Positions 9,457-18,214 of a stretch of 54,679 nt of DNA are shown here, in pieces (the first letter of the stretch is position 1; every line of letters starts with the position of its first letter). The DNA comes from an uncultured Streptococcus sp. GTDB taxonomy: Bacteria; Bacillota; Bacilli; Lactobacillales; Streptococcaceae. The translations under genes and the position numbers were made by a program. The stretch covers positions 1 to 54,679 of the forward strand of contig CAKPVT010000006.1 in assembly GCA_934196125.1 (NCBI GenBank), in the 5' to 3' direction. The notes beneath the pieces were generated by a model, which saw only the letters and a program-made list of their open reading frames with translations, did no database searches and was not told the DNA's origin.

Positions 9457-9486
9457 AAAAAGTCTGTGCATTGCTCAGGCTTTTTT
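9457..9486 (+). terminator. Intrinsic terminator after prfC
   Basis: AAAAAGTCTG pairs with CAGGCTTTTTT with one mismatch and ends in a T-run. Confidence 0.8.
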
Positions 9487-9797
9487 GGTTATTAACATAA
9501 AAAAACAGCCCCGACGAATCAGAGCTGTTTCCTTGAGATTATGGAAAAGAAAAGTTTTAGGATGCTTATGTTTTAGTTTCTTTACCTTAAAGAAAACTTA
9601 AAAAAACATCAAAAAAAGCGCTATTAACTTTTTTACAAAATATTTAAATAATTGACACTATGAAAACGTGTTAATGATTTAAATGGACTTGTTTCCTATC
9701 TTTTTATTCTAGAATATGTTACACTAGAAAAGTTGTTAAACAACGAAATTAAAGTTTAATAAGGCAGCTTCGCACTGCCTTTTAGAAAGAGAAAAAT
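9487..9797 (+). promoter_or_regulatory. cshA upstream region: promoter and structured 5' leader
   Basis: This 311-bp gap holds a hairpin AAACAGC/GCTGTTT (9503-9530), an extended -10 TG-T-TACACT at 9717-9725 and then a leader of about 65 bases. The leader contains the perfect hairpin AAGGCAG-cttcgca-CTGCCTT (9761-9781) with Ts after it, just before the ribosome site. A terminator-like hairpin between promoter and start suggests attenuation or cold/structure-dependent control, as is known for DEAD-box helicase genes; the mechanism is inferred. Confidence 0.55.
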
Positions 9798-11360
9798 TTG
9801 AAATTTACAGAACTTAACTTATCGGAAAATATCCTTGCTGCCGTAGAAAAAGCAGGCTTTGTTGAGCCATCTCCAATCCAAGAATTAACGATTCCTTTGG
9901 CTTTGGAAGGTAAGGATGTTGTCGGACAAGCGCAAACTGGAACAGGGAAAACAGCAGCCTTTGGCTTGCCAACTTTGGACAAAATTGATACAAATCGTAA
10001 TCTTGTTCAAGCCTTGGTTATCGCACCAACACGTGAATTGGCTGTTCAAGGACAAGAAGAATTGTTCCGTTTTGGTCGTGAAAAAGGTGTTAAAGTCCGT
10101 TCCGTTTACGGTGGGTCAAGCATTGAGAAACAAATTAAGGCTCTTCGTTCAGGTGCTCATATTGTTGTCGGAACACCAGGTCGTTTGCTTGATTTGATTA
10201 AACGTAAAGCTTTAAAACTTGAACACGTAGAAACATTGATTCTTGATGAAGCAGATGAAATGCTTAACATGGGATTCTTGGAAGATATTGAAGCTATTAT
10301 CAGACGTGTGCCTGAGACACGTCAGACACTTCTTTTCTCAGCTACAATGCCTGAAGCAATCAAACGTATCGGGGTTAAATTCATGCATAATCCTGAACAC
10401 GTTAAAGTAGCTGCTAAAGAATTGACAACTGATCTTGTCGATCAATACTATATTCGTGTTAAAGAACAAGATAAATTTGATACAATGACTCGTCTGATGG
10501 ACGTTGACCAACCAGAATTGTCAATCGTCTTTGGACGTACAAAACGTCGTGTTGATGAATTGACACGTGGTTTGAAATTGCGTGGTTACCGTGCTGAAGG
10601 CATTCACGGTGATCTTGACCAAGGCAAACGTCTTCGTGTCTTACGTGATTTCAAAAATGATAACATCGATATCTTGGTTGCAACTGACGTAGCTGCTCGT
10701 GGTCTTGATATTTCAGGTGTTACACACGTTTATAACTACGATATTCCTCAAGATCCAGAAAGCTATGTACACCGTATCGGACGTACTGGACGTGCTGGTA
10801 AACATGGTCAATCTATTACTTTTGTTGCACCAAATGAAATGGGTTATTTGTCAATTATTGAAAAATTGACGAAAAAACGTATGAAAGGTTTGAAACCAGC
10901 AACTGCTGATGAAGCCTTCAAAGCTAAGAAAAAAGTTGCTCTTAAGAAAATTGAACGTGACTTTGCTGACGAAAAAGTCCGTAACAGCTTTGATAAATTC
11001 AAAGGAGATGCGGTTAAATTGGCTGCTGAATTCACACCAGAGGAGTTGGCACTTTACATCTTGAGCTTAACCTTTAAAGACCCTGAAACTCTTCCGAAAG
11101 TTGAAATTGCGCGTGAAAAACCATTGCCATTCAAACCTTCAGGTGGTGGCTTTAACAACCGTAAAGGTGGCCGTGGACGTGATAACCGCCGTGGCGGACG
11201 TGATCGCAAACGTGATGACCGTGACAACGGCTACCGCGATTTCAAACGCACATCATCTAAGAACAAACGTGATTTCCAAAATAAAGATAACAAACGCCCA
11301 CACCGCACATCAAGCGAGAAGAAAAATGGATTTGTTATCCGTAATAAAGGGGAAAGATAA
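9798..11360 (+). CDS. cshA: DEAD-box ATP-dependent RNA helicase (CshA type)
   Basis: RNA helicase of the CshA class, linked in Gram-positives to RNA decay and cold adaptation. Visible are the Q motif FVEPSPIQE (21-29), Walker A AQTGTGKT (45-52), PTRELA, DEAD within ILDEADEML, SAT, and HRIGRTGR in the second RecA domain. The last roughly 80 residues are a basic Arg/Gly/Asp-rich tail (GGRGRDNRRGGRDRKRDD) for RNA contact. The start is TTG, with agaaagag upstream. The frame before it has no alternative start with a ribosome site. Total 520 residues. Confidence 0.95.
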   Translation: MKFTELNLSENILAAVEKAGFVEPSPIQELTIPLALEGKDVVGQAQTGTGKTAAFGLPTLDKIDTNRNLVQALVIAPTRELAVQGQEELFRFGREKGVKVRSVYGGSSIEKQIKALRSGAHIVVGTPGRLLDLIKRKALKLEHVETLILDEADEMLNMGFLEDIEAIIRRVPETRQTLLFSATMPEAIKRIGVKFMHNPEHVKVAAKELTTDLVDQYYIRVKEQDKFDTMTRLMDVDQPELSIVFGRTKRRVDELTRGLKLRGYRAEGIHGDLDQGKRLRVLRDFKNDNIDILVATDVAARGLDISGVTHVYNYDIPQDPESYVHRIGRTGRAGKHGQSITFVAPNEMGYLSIIEKLTKKRMKGLKPATADEAFKAKKKVALKKIERDFADEKVRNSFDKFKGDAVKLAAEFTPEELALYILSLTFKDPETLPKVEIAREKPLPFKPSGGGFNNRKGGRGRDNRRGGRDRKRDDRDNGYRDFKRTSSKNKRDFQNKDNKRPHRTSSEKKNGFVIRNKGER

Positions 11361-11364
11361 TAGT

Positions 11365-11397
11365 AAAACGCACTCTGCTTGAGCAGGGTGCGTTTTT
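11365..11397. terminator. Bidirectional terminator between cshA and the GIY-YIG gene
   Basis: AAAACGCACTCTGCT pairs with AGCAGGGTGCGTTTT; A-run on one side and T-run on the other, in a convergent gap. Confidence 0.88.
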
Positions 11398-11403
11398 GGG
11401 TTT

Positions 11404-11676
11404 CTATTGGTGTTCCTCTATATATTCCAGTTTTTGTTGTCGCGTTTTTTGTTTGAAGTAGCTTTCGGCGGACATGGCGGCTTCTTTGCTGTCAAAGCTT
11501 TCTTGGTAGATGAGTTTGACTGGTAGGCGGCTTCTAGTGTACTTTGCACCTTTGCCGCTATTATGCGTTTTGATACGCTTTTCAACATTGGTTGTGTAGC
11601 CTGTGTAGAGTGTGCCATCAGCACATTCGACAACATACATATAAGCTTTTTTAGTTTTTTCTTCCGTTTTTTCCAT
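11404..11676 (-). CDS. GIY-YIG nuclease superfamily protein (YhbQ/YazA type)
   Basis: Small single-domain protein (90 residues from the preferred ATG at 11676) with the signature YMYVVECADGTLYTGYT, in which MYVV and LYTGYT form the GIY-YIG core, followed by KRIKTHNSGKGAKYTR. Its cellular role is unsettled; related proteins cut branched or damaged DNA in vitro. The start overlaps the end of the upstream methyltransferase gene by 26 bp, so the two are translationally linked. Confidence 0.88.
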   Translation of the reverse strand: MEKTEEKTKKAYMYVVECADGTLYTGYTTNVEKRIKTHNSGKGAKYTRSRLPVKLIYQESFDSKEAAMSAESYFKQKTRQQKLEYIEEHQ

Positions 11677-12412
11677 AATAAATTTCAAAAATATCGTCCG
11701 TATAGTCACCGTTTTCTTTGTGAACAAAGAGTGGTGGGAGAATTTTTAGCCCGTCAGTAGAGCCGTCTTTAATCGCTTCAATCAAAAGCATATTAGCATC
11801 TTTGCCCATTTTAGGATAAACAAATTGGATACGTTTTGGCGCTAGATTGTATTGTCTCATGGTATCAATGATGTCTAAGAAACGGTCTGGTCGATGTACC
11901 ATAGCTAGTCGTCCGTTTGATTTGAGCGCGTGTCTGGCTACTTCACAAATTTCTTCTAAATTGGTAGCAATTTCATGTCTAGCAAGAAGGTAGTGTTCAG
12001 AAAGATTTTTCTTTGATGTTTCTGAAACCTTGAAATAGGGTGGGTTACACAGAATCAAATCAACACCAGAACGTGGCACGTGATTGAGCAGATTTTTCAA
12101 ATCGTCATTAATCATCTGAACTTGGTTTTCTAGTTGATTGAGCTGGATTGAACGCTCTGCCATATTTGCCAAACGTTCTTGCAATTCTACCTCGATAATT
12201 GGTGCTTTGGTGCGTGTGCTAGCAAAAAGTCCTACGGCACCATTTCCAGAACAAAGGTCAACAATCAAGCCACGTGAAGGGATTTTTGGAAAACGTGACA
12301 GCAAGACACTATCGATAGAATAGCTGAACACATCTTTATTTTGAATAATTTTGACATCTGTCGAAAAGAGCTGATCAATACGTTCGCCAGCTTTTAAAAT
12401 TGATTTAACCAT
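11651..12412 (-). CDS. tRNA1(Val) adenine-37 N6-methyltransferase-like protein (TrmN6/YabB family)
   Basis: SAM-dependent N6-adenine methyltransferase of the family that modifies A37 of tRNA1(Val) in E. coli. Motif I is VDLCSGNGAVGL (about 52-63) and the catalytic NPPY motif is in LILCNPPYFKVS (about 122-133). The 253-residue length fits. It is followed by the overlapping GIY-YIG gene, a pairing common in Firmicutes. TATAAT (12425-12420) lies seven bases before ATG with no ribosome site, so the mRNA is probably leaderless. Confidence 0.9.
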   Translation of the reverse strand: MVKSILKAGERIDQLFSTDVKIIQNKDVFSYSIDSVLLSRFPKIPSRGLIVDLCSGNGAVGLFASTRTKAPIIEVELQERLANMAERSIQLNQLENQVQMINDDLKNLLNHVPRSGVDLILCNPPYFKVSETSKKNLSEHYLLARHEIATNLEEICEVARHALKSNGRLAMVHRPDRFLDIIDTMRQYNLAPKRIQFVYPKMGKDANMLLIEAIKDGSTDGLKILPPLFVHKENGDYTDDIFEIYYGKNGRKN

Positions 12413-12426
12413 GACATTTATTATAG
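12413..12426 (-). promoter_or_regulatory. -10 box giving a probable leaderless trmN6-like mRNA
   Basis: On the minus strand CTATAAT is followed by AAATGTC and then ATG. The predicted start of transcription falls on or one base before the A of the start codon. Confidence 0.55.
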
Positions 12427-12519
12427 CAAATTTTAGCTTTTCTCACTAGTTAGGTAATGATTTTTCGGCTTAAGCATGGTACAATGTTAAAGAATGATTG
12501 AAGAAAAAGGAGTAAATCT

Positions 12520-13266
12520 GTGTTTTATACTTATTTACGAGGATTAGTGGTTTTTCTACTTTGGATTATCAATGGAAATGCTCACTATCATAATGAGGAC
12601 AAAATTTTAAGCAAGGATGAGAATTATATCTTGGTTGCTCCGCACCGTACTTGGTGGGATCCAGTTTATATGGCATTTGCTGCTCGTCCGAAAGAATTTA
12701 TTTTCATGGCGAAGAAAGAATTGTTTACGAATCGTATTTTTGATTGGTGGATTCGTATGTGTGGTGCCTTTCCGATTGACCGTGAAAATACAGGGCAAAA
12801 AGCTCTTAAATACCCTATTAACATGTTGAAGAAAAGCAATCGTTCACTTGTGATGTTCCCAAGTGGTAGCCGTCATTCAACCGATGTTAAAGGTGGGGTT
12901 GCTGTTATTGCTAAAATGGCAAAGGTTAAGATTATGCCAGTCGTTTATGCAGGACCAATGGAATTAAAAGGGCTTTTGACTGGAGAACGTGTGGATATGA
13001 ACTTTGGTAATCCAGTTGACATTTCTGACATCAAACGCATGAATGACGAGGGGATTGAAGAAGTGGCAAACCGTATTCAAACAGAATTTGACCGTTTAGA
13101 TGCTGAAAATGCGACTTATCATACCAACAAGAAACCAAATCCATTAACTTACATTTACCGTATTCCTCTTGGACTTGTGGCGATTATCGTTGTTCTGTTG
13201 ACATTGCTCTTTAGCTACATTGCAAGCTTTGTTTGGGATCCAGATAAGCACCGTAAAATGAAATAA
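12520..13266 (+). CDS. plsC: 1-acyl-sn-glycerol-3-phosphate acyltransferase
   Basis: Membrane acyltransferase converting lysophosphatidate to phosphatidate in phospholipid synthesis. Motif I (HX4D) is HRTWWD at about 42-47; the substrate-binding block is FPSGSR at about 110-115, where most family members have FPEGTR. There is an N-terminal hydrophobic stretch and a C-terminal membrane helix (about 210-235). The start is GTG with aaaaaggag upstream. 248 residues. The E-to-S change in motif III is the only oddity and is compatible with streptococcal PlsC variants. Confidence 0.9.
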   Translation: MFYTYLRGLVVFLLWIINGNAHYHNEDKILSKDENYILVAPHRTWWDPVYMAFAARPKEFIFMAKKELFTNRIFDWWIRMCGAFPIDRENTGQKALKYPINMLKKSNRSLVMFPSGSRHSTDVKGGVAVIAKMAKVKIMPVVYAGPMELKGLLTGERVDMNFGNPVDISDIKRMNDEGIEEVANRIQTEFDRLDAENATYHTNKKPNPLTYIYRIPLGLVAIIVVLLTLLFSYIASFVWDPDKHRKMK

Positions 13267-13271
13267 AAACT

Positions 13272-13300
13272 AAAAGCTCAGCGATTTTGCTGGGCTTTTT
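13272..13300 (+). terminator. Terminator after plsC, abutting the comEA SigX box
   Basis: AAAAGCTCAGC-gatttt-GCTGGGCTTTTT. Its T-run is immediately followed by CGAATA. Confidence 0.88.
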
Positions 13301-13307
13301 CGAATAA
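13295..13307 (+). promoter_or_regulatory. SigX (ComX) competence box for comEA-comEC
   Basis: TTTTTCGAATAAA matches the streptococcal competence-sigma -10-like core (T-tract then CGAATA). It lies about 55 bp before comEA, an expected late competence gene. The T-tract is shared with the plsC terminator. Confidence 0.85.
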
Positions 13308-13360
13308 ATAAGTAAAGGCTCGTATGAGTCTATTTTTTATGTCAAAAGTGAGGTAGTGAG

Positions 13361-14026
13361 ATGATTGAAGAAATAAAAGAAAAACTTTTGGAGAACAAAA
13401 CATTGGCAGCGGTGTTGGGAACAATACTTGTCATGTTAATCGGATTTTTTGCTTGGTCAAATGTGACAAAGACAACAGTGGATGCGCAAAGTGACCTAAC
13501 TGCCCTAAGCACAACTTTTTCGGCAAGTAGCAGCGCAAGAGATTTAAAAACAGAACGTTCAAGTTCGCAAACTGAAACTCAAAAAGTGTTTGTAGATATC
13601 AAAGGCGCTGTGAAAAATGAGGGTGTTTATGAGCTTTCAAGCGGTAGCCGTGTGACAGATGTGGTCAAATTAGCAGGTGGTTTTACAGAAGATGCTGATA
13701 AGAAGTCGGTGAATTTGGCTGAAAAAGTAACCGATGAAGCGGTGATTTATGTGGCAAGAGTCGGTGAAAATGTTGCTCCTACAACGACTAATTCACAAGC
13801 AAATGGCAGTACTCAACAGGAAGAAAGTTCAGATAAAATCAATCTTAATACTGCAACTTTGGCGGAACTCCAGACGATTTCTGGCATTGGCGCCAAACGT
13901 GCCCAAGACATTATTGACTACCGTGATGCCAATGGTGGTTTTTCATCAGTTGATGACTTGGCGAATGTGTCTGGTATCGGAGAAAAAACACTAGAAAAGC
14001 TAAAATCTGAGGTGACCGTTGATTAA
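13361..14026 (+). CDS. comEA: Competence DNA receptor ComEA
   Basis: Membrane-anchored double-stranded DNA receptor for transformation. One transmembrane helix at about 18-32, a Ser/Thr-rich linker, an SLBB domain (VFVDIKGAVKNEGVYEL at about 76-92), a second linker, and a C-terminal pair of helix-hairpin-helix motifs (INLNTATLAELQTISGIG, then LANVSGIGEKTLEKLK). The 221 residues are complete, so the uptake receptor appears intact. Its stop overlaps the start of comEC. Confidence 0.95.
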   Translation: MIEEIKEKLLENKTLAAVLGTILVMLIGFFAWSNVTKTTVDAQSDLTALSTTFSASSSARDLKTERSSSQTETQKVFVDIKGAVKNEGVYELSSGSRVTDVVKLAGGFTEDADKKSVNLAEKVTDEAVIYVARVGENVAPTTTNSQANGSTQQEESSDKINLNTATLAELQTISGIGAKRAQDIIDYRDANGGFSSVDDLANVSGIGEKTLEKLKSEVTVD

Positions 14027-16250
14027 ATATTTTCCCATTAAGCCAATTCAATTAGCTTTTTTGCTCATTTTGCTCTATTATTTTTGCCTTTCAAAAGTGA
14101 TTGGGTGTTTGATGTTTCTCTTGCTAGCCTTGGTGTTTTTATGGCAACAGTATGGTTGGAAGGCTTGGTGTCAAGTTTGCTTGTGTTTAAGCTGTTTTGC
14201 GGTATTTTTTCTGACTAAGTCTAATCAGACAGAGCAGGCTTATCAAGCAGCACCAGCTCATTTAACAAAAATCCAGATGATTCCTGACACGATTTCGGTC
14301 AATGGGGATTTGCTGTCCTTTCGAGGTAAGGAAGCTGGGCGGACTTATCAGATTTTTTATACCTTGAAATCGGAGAAAGAACAGCATTTTTTTAAGACAT
14401 TAAATCAAACGGTTGTTTTATCTGGTGATATGGACTTGGAAGAAGCAACGCCCCAGCGGAATTTTGGTGGTTTTGATTATCGTACTTACCTTAAACATGA
14501 AGGCATTTATCGTGTGGCAAATTTGTCGGCGATTAACAATGTTGAACTTGTTCATAAGATGACTTTGTGGGAGAAGCTACATGATGTTCGACGAAAGGCT
14601 ATTGTTAGTATTCAGCAACATTTTCCTGCTCCTATGCAACATTATATGACTGGGCTTTTGTTTGGTTATCTGGATAAATCGTTTGATGAGATGAGTGATG
14701 TTTACACGAGTTTAGGAATTATTCACCTCTTTGCTCTTTCAGGCATGCAGGTCGGCTTTTTTGTGGGGGCATTCCGCTTTTTATTTCTACGTCTTGGGTT
14801 ACGCCGAGATTATGTGGACATACTACAAATTCCATTTTCGATTGTTTATGCGGGGCTGACTGGCTTTTCTGTTTCGGTGATTCGGAGTTTAATTCAGTCT
14901 GCTTTTACAAATCTTGGTATTAAAAAATTAGATAACTTAGCTTTAACTTTGTTTGTTCTTTTCATAGTTATGCCAAATTTTCTACTGACGACGGGAGGCG
15001 TTCTTTCGTTTACTTACGCTTTTATTCTCAGTTTTATTAACTTTGATGACATTAGTCGCTATCAGAAAATCATTGCGGAAAGTTTGACGATTTCATTAGC
15101 CAGTTTGCCCTTGTTAATTCATTTTTTTGCTGTGTTTCAACCGTTATCTGTCTTATTGACAGCAATTTTTTCTGTGGCATTTGACACTATTATGTTGCCA
15201 ATGCTATCAATCATTTTTATTTTATCGCCCTTGGTTAAACTGACTTGTTTTAATGGTTGTTTTGTTTTCTTGGAAACTGTTATCAAGAACACTAAGGCAA
15301 TTTTGGGCGGTCCGATTGTGTTTGGTAAACCAAGTCTTGGTATCTTGGTGCTACTATTTTTAACGTTAGGCGTGCTTTATGATTGCTGGCGACGAAAGAA
15401 AATGGCAATTTTTCTTGTCAGCTTAGTAGCTCTGCTATTTTTTCAAATCAAGCATCCGCTAGAAAACGAGGTGACGGTGGTTGATATTGGGCAGGGAGAT
15501 AGTATTTTTGTGCGTGATGTTAAGGGGCATACGCTGCTAATTGATGTGGGCGGAAAGGTGAGTTTTAGTGAGAAGAACGCATGGCAGGAGCGGCTGACGG
15601 ATAGCAATGCGGAGCGAACGTTGATTCCTTATCTCAACAGTCGTGGCGTTGGAAAAATTGACCAGTTAGTTCTGACGCACACAGATACTGACCACATGGG
15701 AGATATGCTGGAGGTGGCAAAGCAGGTGAAAATTGGTGAAATTCTGGTTAGTCAGGGAAGTTTGACAAAGCCAGATTTTGTGGCGAAATTACAAGCCATG
15801 AAAACCAAGGTGCGCGTGGTAACAGCTGGTGATGTTTTGCCAATTATGGGAAGTCACCTGCAAGTGCTTTATCCGAGCCAGACTGGTGATGGTGGTAACA
15901 ATGACTCGGTGGTGCTTTATGGGAATCTTTTGGGTAAGAATTTCTTGTTTACAGGAGATTTGGAAGAAGAAGGCGAGCAAGAGTTGATAGCAACTTATCC
16001 CAATCTGCCGGTTGATGTCTTAAAAGCAGGGCATCATGGTTCAAAAGGGTCATCAAGCTCAGAATTTCTCGCTCACATTTCACCGCAAATTGCTTTGATT
16101 TCCGCAGGGCAAAATAACCGCTACAAACATCCTCACCAAGAAACACTTGAACGCTTCCGAGTTCAAAACATGACCATTTACCGCACAGACGAACAAGGCG
16201 CTATCCGCTTTAGAGGATTAAACCACTGGAAAATCGAAACAGTAAGGTAG
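14019..16250 (+). CDS. comEC: Competence DNA-uptake channel ComEC/Rec2
   Basis: Polytopic membrane protein that passes single-stranded DNA into the cytoplasm. N-terminal membrane segments and an OB-fold region lead into the competence domain (GIIHLFALSGMQVGFF at about 236-251). A C-terminal metallo-beta-lactamase-like domain follows, with VVDIGQGDSIFV and LTHTDTDHMGD. The 743-residue length is full. The start is TTG, overlapping the last codons of comEA (8 bp), so translation is coupled. Confidence 0.94.
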   Translation: MIKYFPIKPIQLAFLLILLYYFCLSKVIGCLMFLLLALVFLWQQYGWKAWCQVCLCLSCFAVFFLTKSNQTEQAYQAAPAHLTKIQMIPDTISVNGDLLSFRGKEAGRTYQIFYTLKSEKEQHFFKTLNQTVVLSGDMDLEEATPQRNFGGFDYRTYLKHEGIYRVANLSAINNVELVHKMTLWEKLHDVRRKAIVSIQQHFPAPMQHYMTGLLFGYLDKSFDEMSDVYTSLGIIHLFALSGMQVGFFVGAFRFLFLRLGLRRDYVDILQIPFSIVYAGLTGFSVSVIRSLIQSAFTNLGIKKLDNLALTLFVLFIVMPNFLLTTGGVLSFTYAFILSFINFDDISRYQKIIAESLTISLASLPLLIHFFAVFQPLSVLLTAIFSVAFDTIMLPMLSIIFILSPLVKLTCFNGCFVFLETVIKNTKAILGGPIVFGKPSLGILVLLFLTLGVLYDCWRRKKMAIFLVSLVALLFFQIKHPLENEVTVVDIGQGDSIFVRDVKGHTLLIDVGGKVSFSEKNAWQERLTDSNAERTLIPYLNSRGVGKIDQLVLTHTDTDHMGDMLEVAKQVKIGEILVSQGSLTKPDFVAKLQAMKTKVRVVTAGDVLPIMGSHLQVLYPSQTGDGGNNDSVVLYGNLLGKNFLFTGDLEEEGEQELIATYPNLPVDVLKAGHHGSKGSSSSEFLAHISPQIALISAGQNNRYKHPHQETLERFRVQNMTIYRTDEQGAIRFRGLNHWKIETVR

Positions 16251-16280
16251 GGGAATTGAAAAGATTTTTTCTTCAGATTA

Positions 16281-16308
16281 AAACCATGAGTTTTTCTCAT
16301 GGTTTTTT
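16281..16308 (+). terminator. Terminator after comEC
   Basis: AAACCATGAG-ttttt-CTCATGGTTT followed by Ts; perfect 10-bp stem ending two bases before the holA extended -10. Confidence 0.88.
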
Positions 16309-16322
16309 GTTATAATATCTTT
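16309..16322 (+). promoter_or_regulatory. Extended -10 promoter giving a probable leaderless holA mRNA
   Basis: TG-T-TATAAT ends at 16316 and six bases (atcttt) separate it from ATG, which puts +1 exactly on the start codon. No ribosome site exists for this ATG. Confidence 0.6.
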
Positions 16323-17360
16323 ATGATTGCAATCGAAGAAATTGATAAATTACGAAAAGAAAATCTTAGTTTGATTACGGTGGTGACAGGTGAGGACTTG
16401 GGACAATTTTCTCAGCTGAAAGAGCGTATGATGGCACGTGTTGGTTATGATAAGGATGACTTGATTTATTCTTATTTTGATATGGCTGAGGTTGATTATC
16501 AAGATGCGGAAATGGATCTTGAAAGTCTGCCATTTTTTGCTGATCAAAAGGTGGTTATTTTTGATAATTTGCTCGACATCACGACAGCTAAGAAGTCTTA
16601 TTTGGATGATAAGGCACTCAAACGTTTTGAGGCATATTTGGAAAATCCCTTGGATACGACGCGCTTGATTATTTTTGCACCAGGGAAATTAGACGGCAAA
16701 CGTCGCTTGGTGAAAATTCTTAAACGTGATGCACAGATTTTTGAAGCGAGTGAATTAAAAGAAGCAGAGCTAAAAACGTATTTCCAAAAATTGGCTCACA
16801 AAGAAAATCTGACCTTTGATTCAGGTGTTTTTGAGGCTTTGCTTTTGAAATCCAATTATGATTTCAGTGAGATTTTGAAAAACATTGCTTTTTTGAAATC
16901 TTATAAAAAAGATGGTCATATCACGGCAGATGATATTAATCAAGCCATTCCCAAAACGCTTCAGGATAATATTTTCGACTTGACGCAGTTTGTTTTGAAT
17001 GGCAAAATCGATGCGGCGCGCGAGCTGATTCGTGATTTGCGTTTGCAAGGTGAGGATGAAATCAAATTGATTGCGATTCTGTTAGGGCAGTTTCGCATGT
17101 TCTTGCAAGTCAGCATTTTAGCCAGTCAAGGTAAAAATGAGCAGCAAACTGTAACGGTGCTGTCAGATTATCTTGGACGTCGTGTCAATCCTTATCAAGT
17201 TAAGTTTGCTTTGCGTGACTCTCGTACGCTTTCAATGCCGTTCTTGAAAAAAGCTCTGGCGGTATTGATTGAAACGGATTATGCCATTAAAACGGGGACA
17301 TATGATAAGGCTTATTTATTTGATATTGCTATCTTAAAAATCGCTCATGAACATCACTAA
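16323..17360 (+). CDS. holA: DNA polymerase III delta subunit
   Basis: Clamp-loader subunit that opens the beta sliding clamp. The protein is 345 residues from MIAIEEIDKL. Family landmarks are an N-terminal AAA-like domain without Walker motifs (VVTGEDLGQF, LPFFADQKVVIFDN) and the C-terminal collar domain (LLGQFRMFLQVSILA). An in-frame start at 16299 lies upstream of the -10 box, so I reject it. The adjacent comEC/sodA order is common in streptococci. Confidence 0.94.
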   Translation: MIAIEEIDKLRKENLSLITVVTGEDLGQFSQLKERMMARVGYDKDDLIYSYFDMAEVDYQDAEMDLESLPFFADQKVVIFDNLLDITTAKKSYLDDKALKRFEAYLENPLDTTRLIIFAPGKLDGKRRLVKILKRDAQIFEASELKEAELKTYFQKLAHKENLTFDSGVFEALLLKSNYDFSEILKNIAFLKSYKKDGHITADDINQAIPKTLQDNIFDLTQFVLNGKIDAARELIRDLRLQGEDEIKLIAILLGQFRMFLQVSILASQGKNEQQTVTVLSDYLGRRVNPYQVKFALRDSRTLSMPFLKKALAVLIETDYAIKTGTYDKAYLFDIAILKIAHEHH

Positions 17361-17448
17361 TCATGCCTTGAAAAAAGTGGTCAAATAATTTGCTAGCTCT
17401 GCTATTTTCCTATAAAATAAAGGTACAAAAATGAAAGAGGTAATTAGC

Positions 17449-18057
17449 ATGGCTATTATTTTACCAAAACTACCTTATGCATATGACGCTCTTGAGCCTT
17501 ATATTGATACAGAAACAATGACAATTCACCATGATAAACATCACGCTACTTATGTGGCAAATGTAAATGCGGCGCTTGAAAAGCATCCAGAAATTGGAGA
17601 GGATTTGGAAGCTTTGTTGGCAGATGTTGACAGTATTCCAGCAGATATCCGTCAAGCGGTGATTAATAACGGTGGTGGGCATTTGAATCACGCCCTTTTC
17701 TGGGAATTGTTATCGCCTGAAAAACAAGAACCAACAGCGCAAGTGTTGGCTGCGATTGAGGAAGCTTTTGGCTCATTTGACGAATTCAAAGCTGTTTTCA
17801 CGCAAGCTGCGACAACTCGCTTTGGGTCAGGTTGGGCTTGGCTTGTGGTGAATGAAAATGGCAAACTTGAAGTGCTCTCGACAGCTAATCAAGACACACC
17901 AATTTCACAAGGAAAAGCACCAATTTTGGCACTTGACGTTTGGGAACACGCTTACTATCTCAAGTATCGCAACGTTCGCCCAGATTACATCAAAGCTTTC
18001 TTTGACGTTATTAATTGGGAAAAAGTTGCTGAGCTTTACTCAAAAGCAACAAAGTGA
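17449..18057 (+). CDS. sodA: Superoxide dismutase, Mn/Fe family
   Basis: Converts superoxide to peroxide and oxygen in the cytoplasm, the main SOD in streptococci. 202 residues. The metal ligands are visible in HHDKHHATYV (first His), NHALFWELL (second), and DVWEHAYYLKY (Asp and His). I chose ATG at 17449 (MAIILPKLPYAYDALEPYID is the family N-terminus) rather than 17431; the ribosome site aaagaggt overlaps the upstream codons. TATAAAAT at about 17412 is a likely -10. Confidence 0.97.
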   Translation: MAIILPKLPYAYDALEPYIDTETMTIHHDKHHATYVANVNAALEKHPEIGEDLEALLADVDSIPADIRQAVINNGGGHLNHALFWELLSPEKQEPTAQVLAAIEEAFGSFDEFKAVFTQAATTRFGSGWAWLVVNENGKLEVLSTANQDTPISQGKAPILALDVWEHAYYLKYRNVRPDYIKAFFDVINWEKVAELYSKATK

Positions 18058-18214
18058 TTTCAACGTATCAAAAATCCTTTAATTAATATGGCTCTTTAAT
18101 TTATAGATTATAGATTATTTATCAAGCAGGACGTTAATCTGAGAAAACTCGATGATGTTCTGTTTTTTTGTGGCGGAATGTGATATAACAGCAAGGAATA
18201 GGGAGGAATTTTGC

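Noticed and set aside
9653..9680. CcpA cre site upstream of cshA (TGAAAACGTGTTA)
   Set aside because: It misses the second half of the cre consensus at two fixed positions.
16299..16322. Upstream start for holA
   Set aside because: It lies before the extended -10; the family N-terminus begins at 16323.
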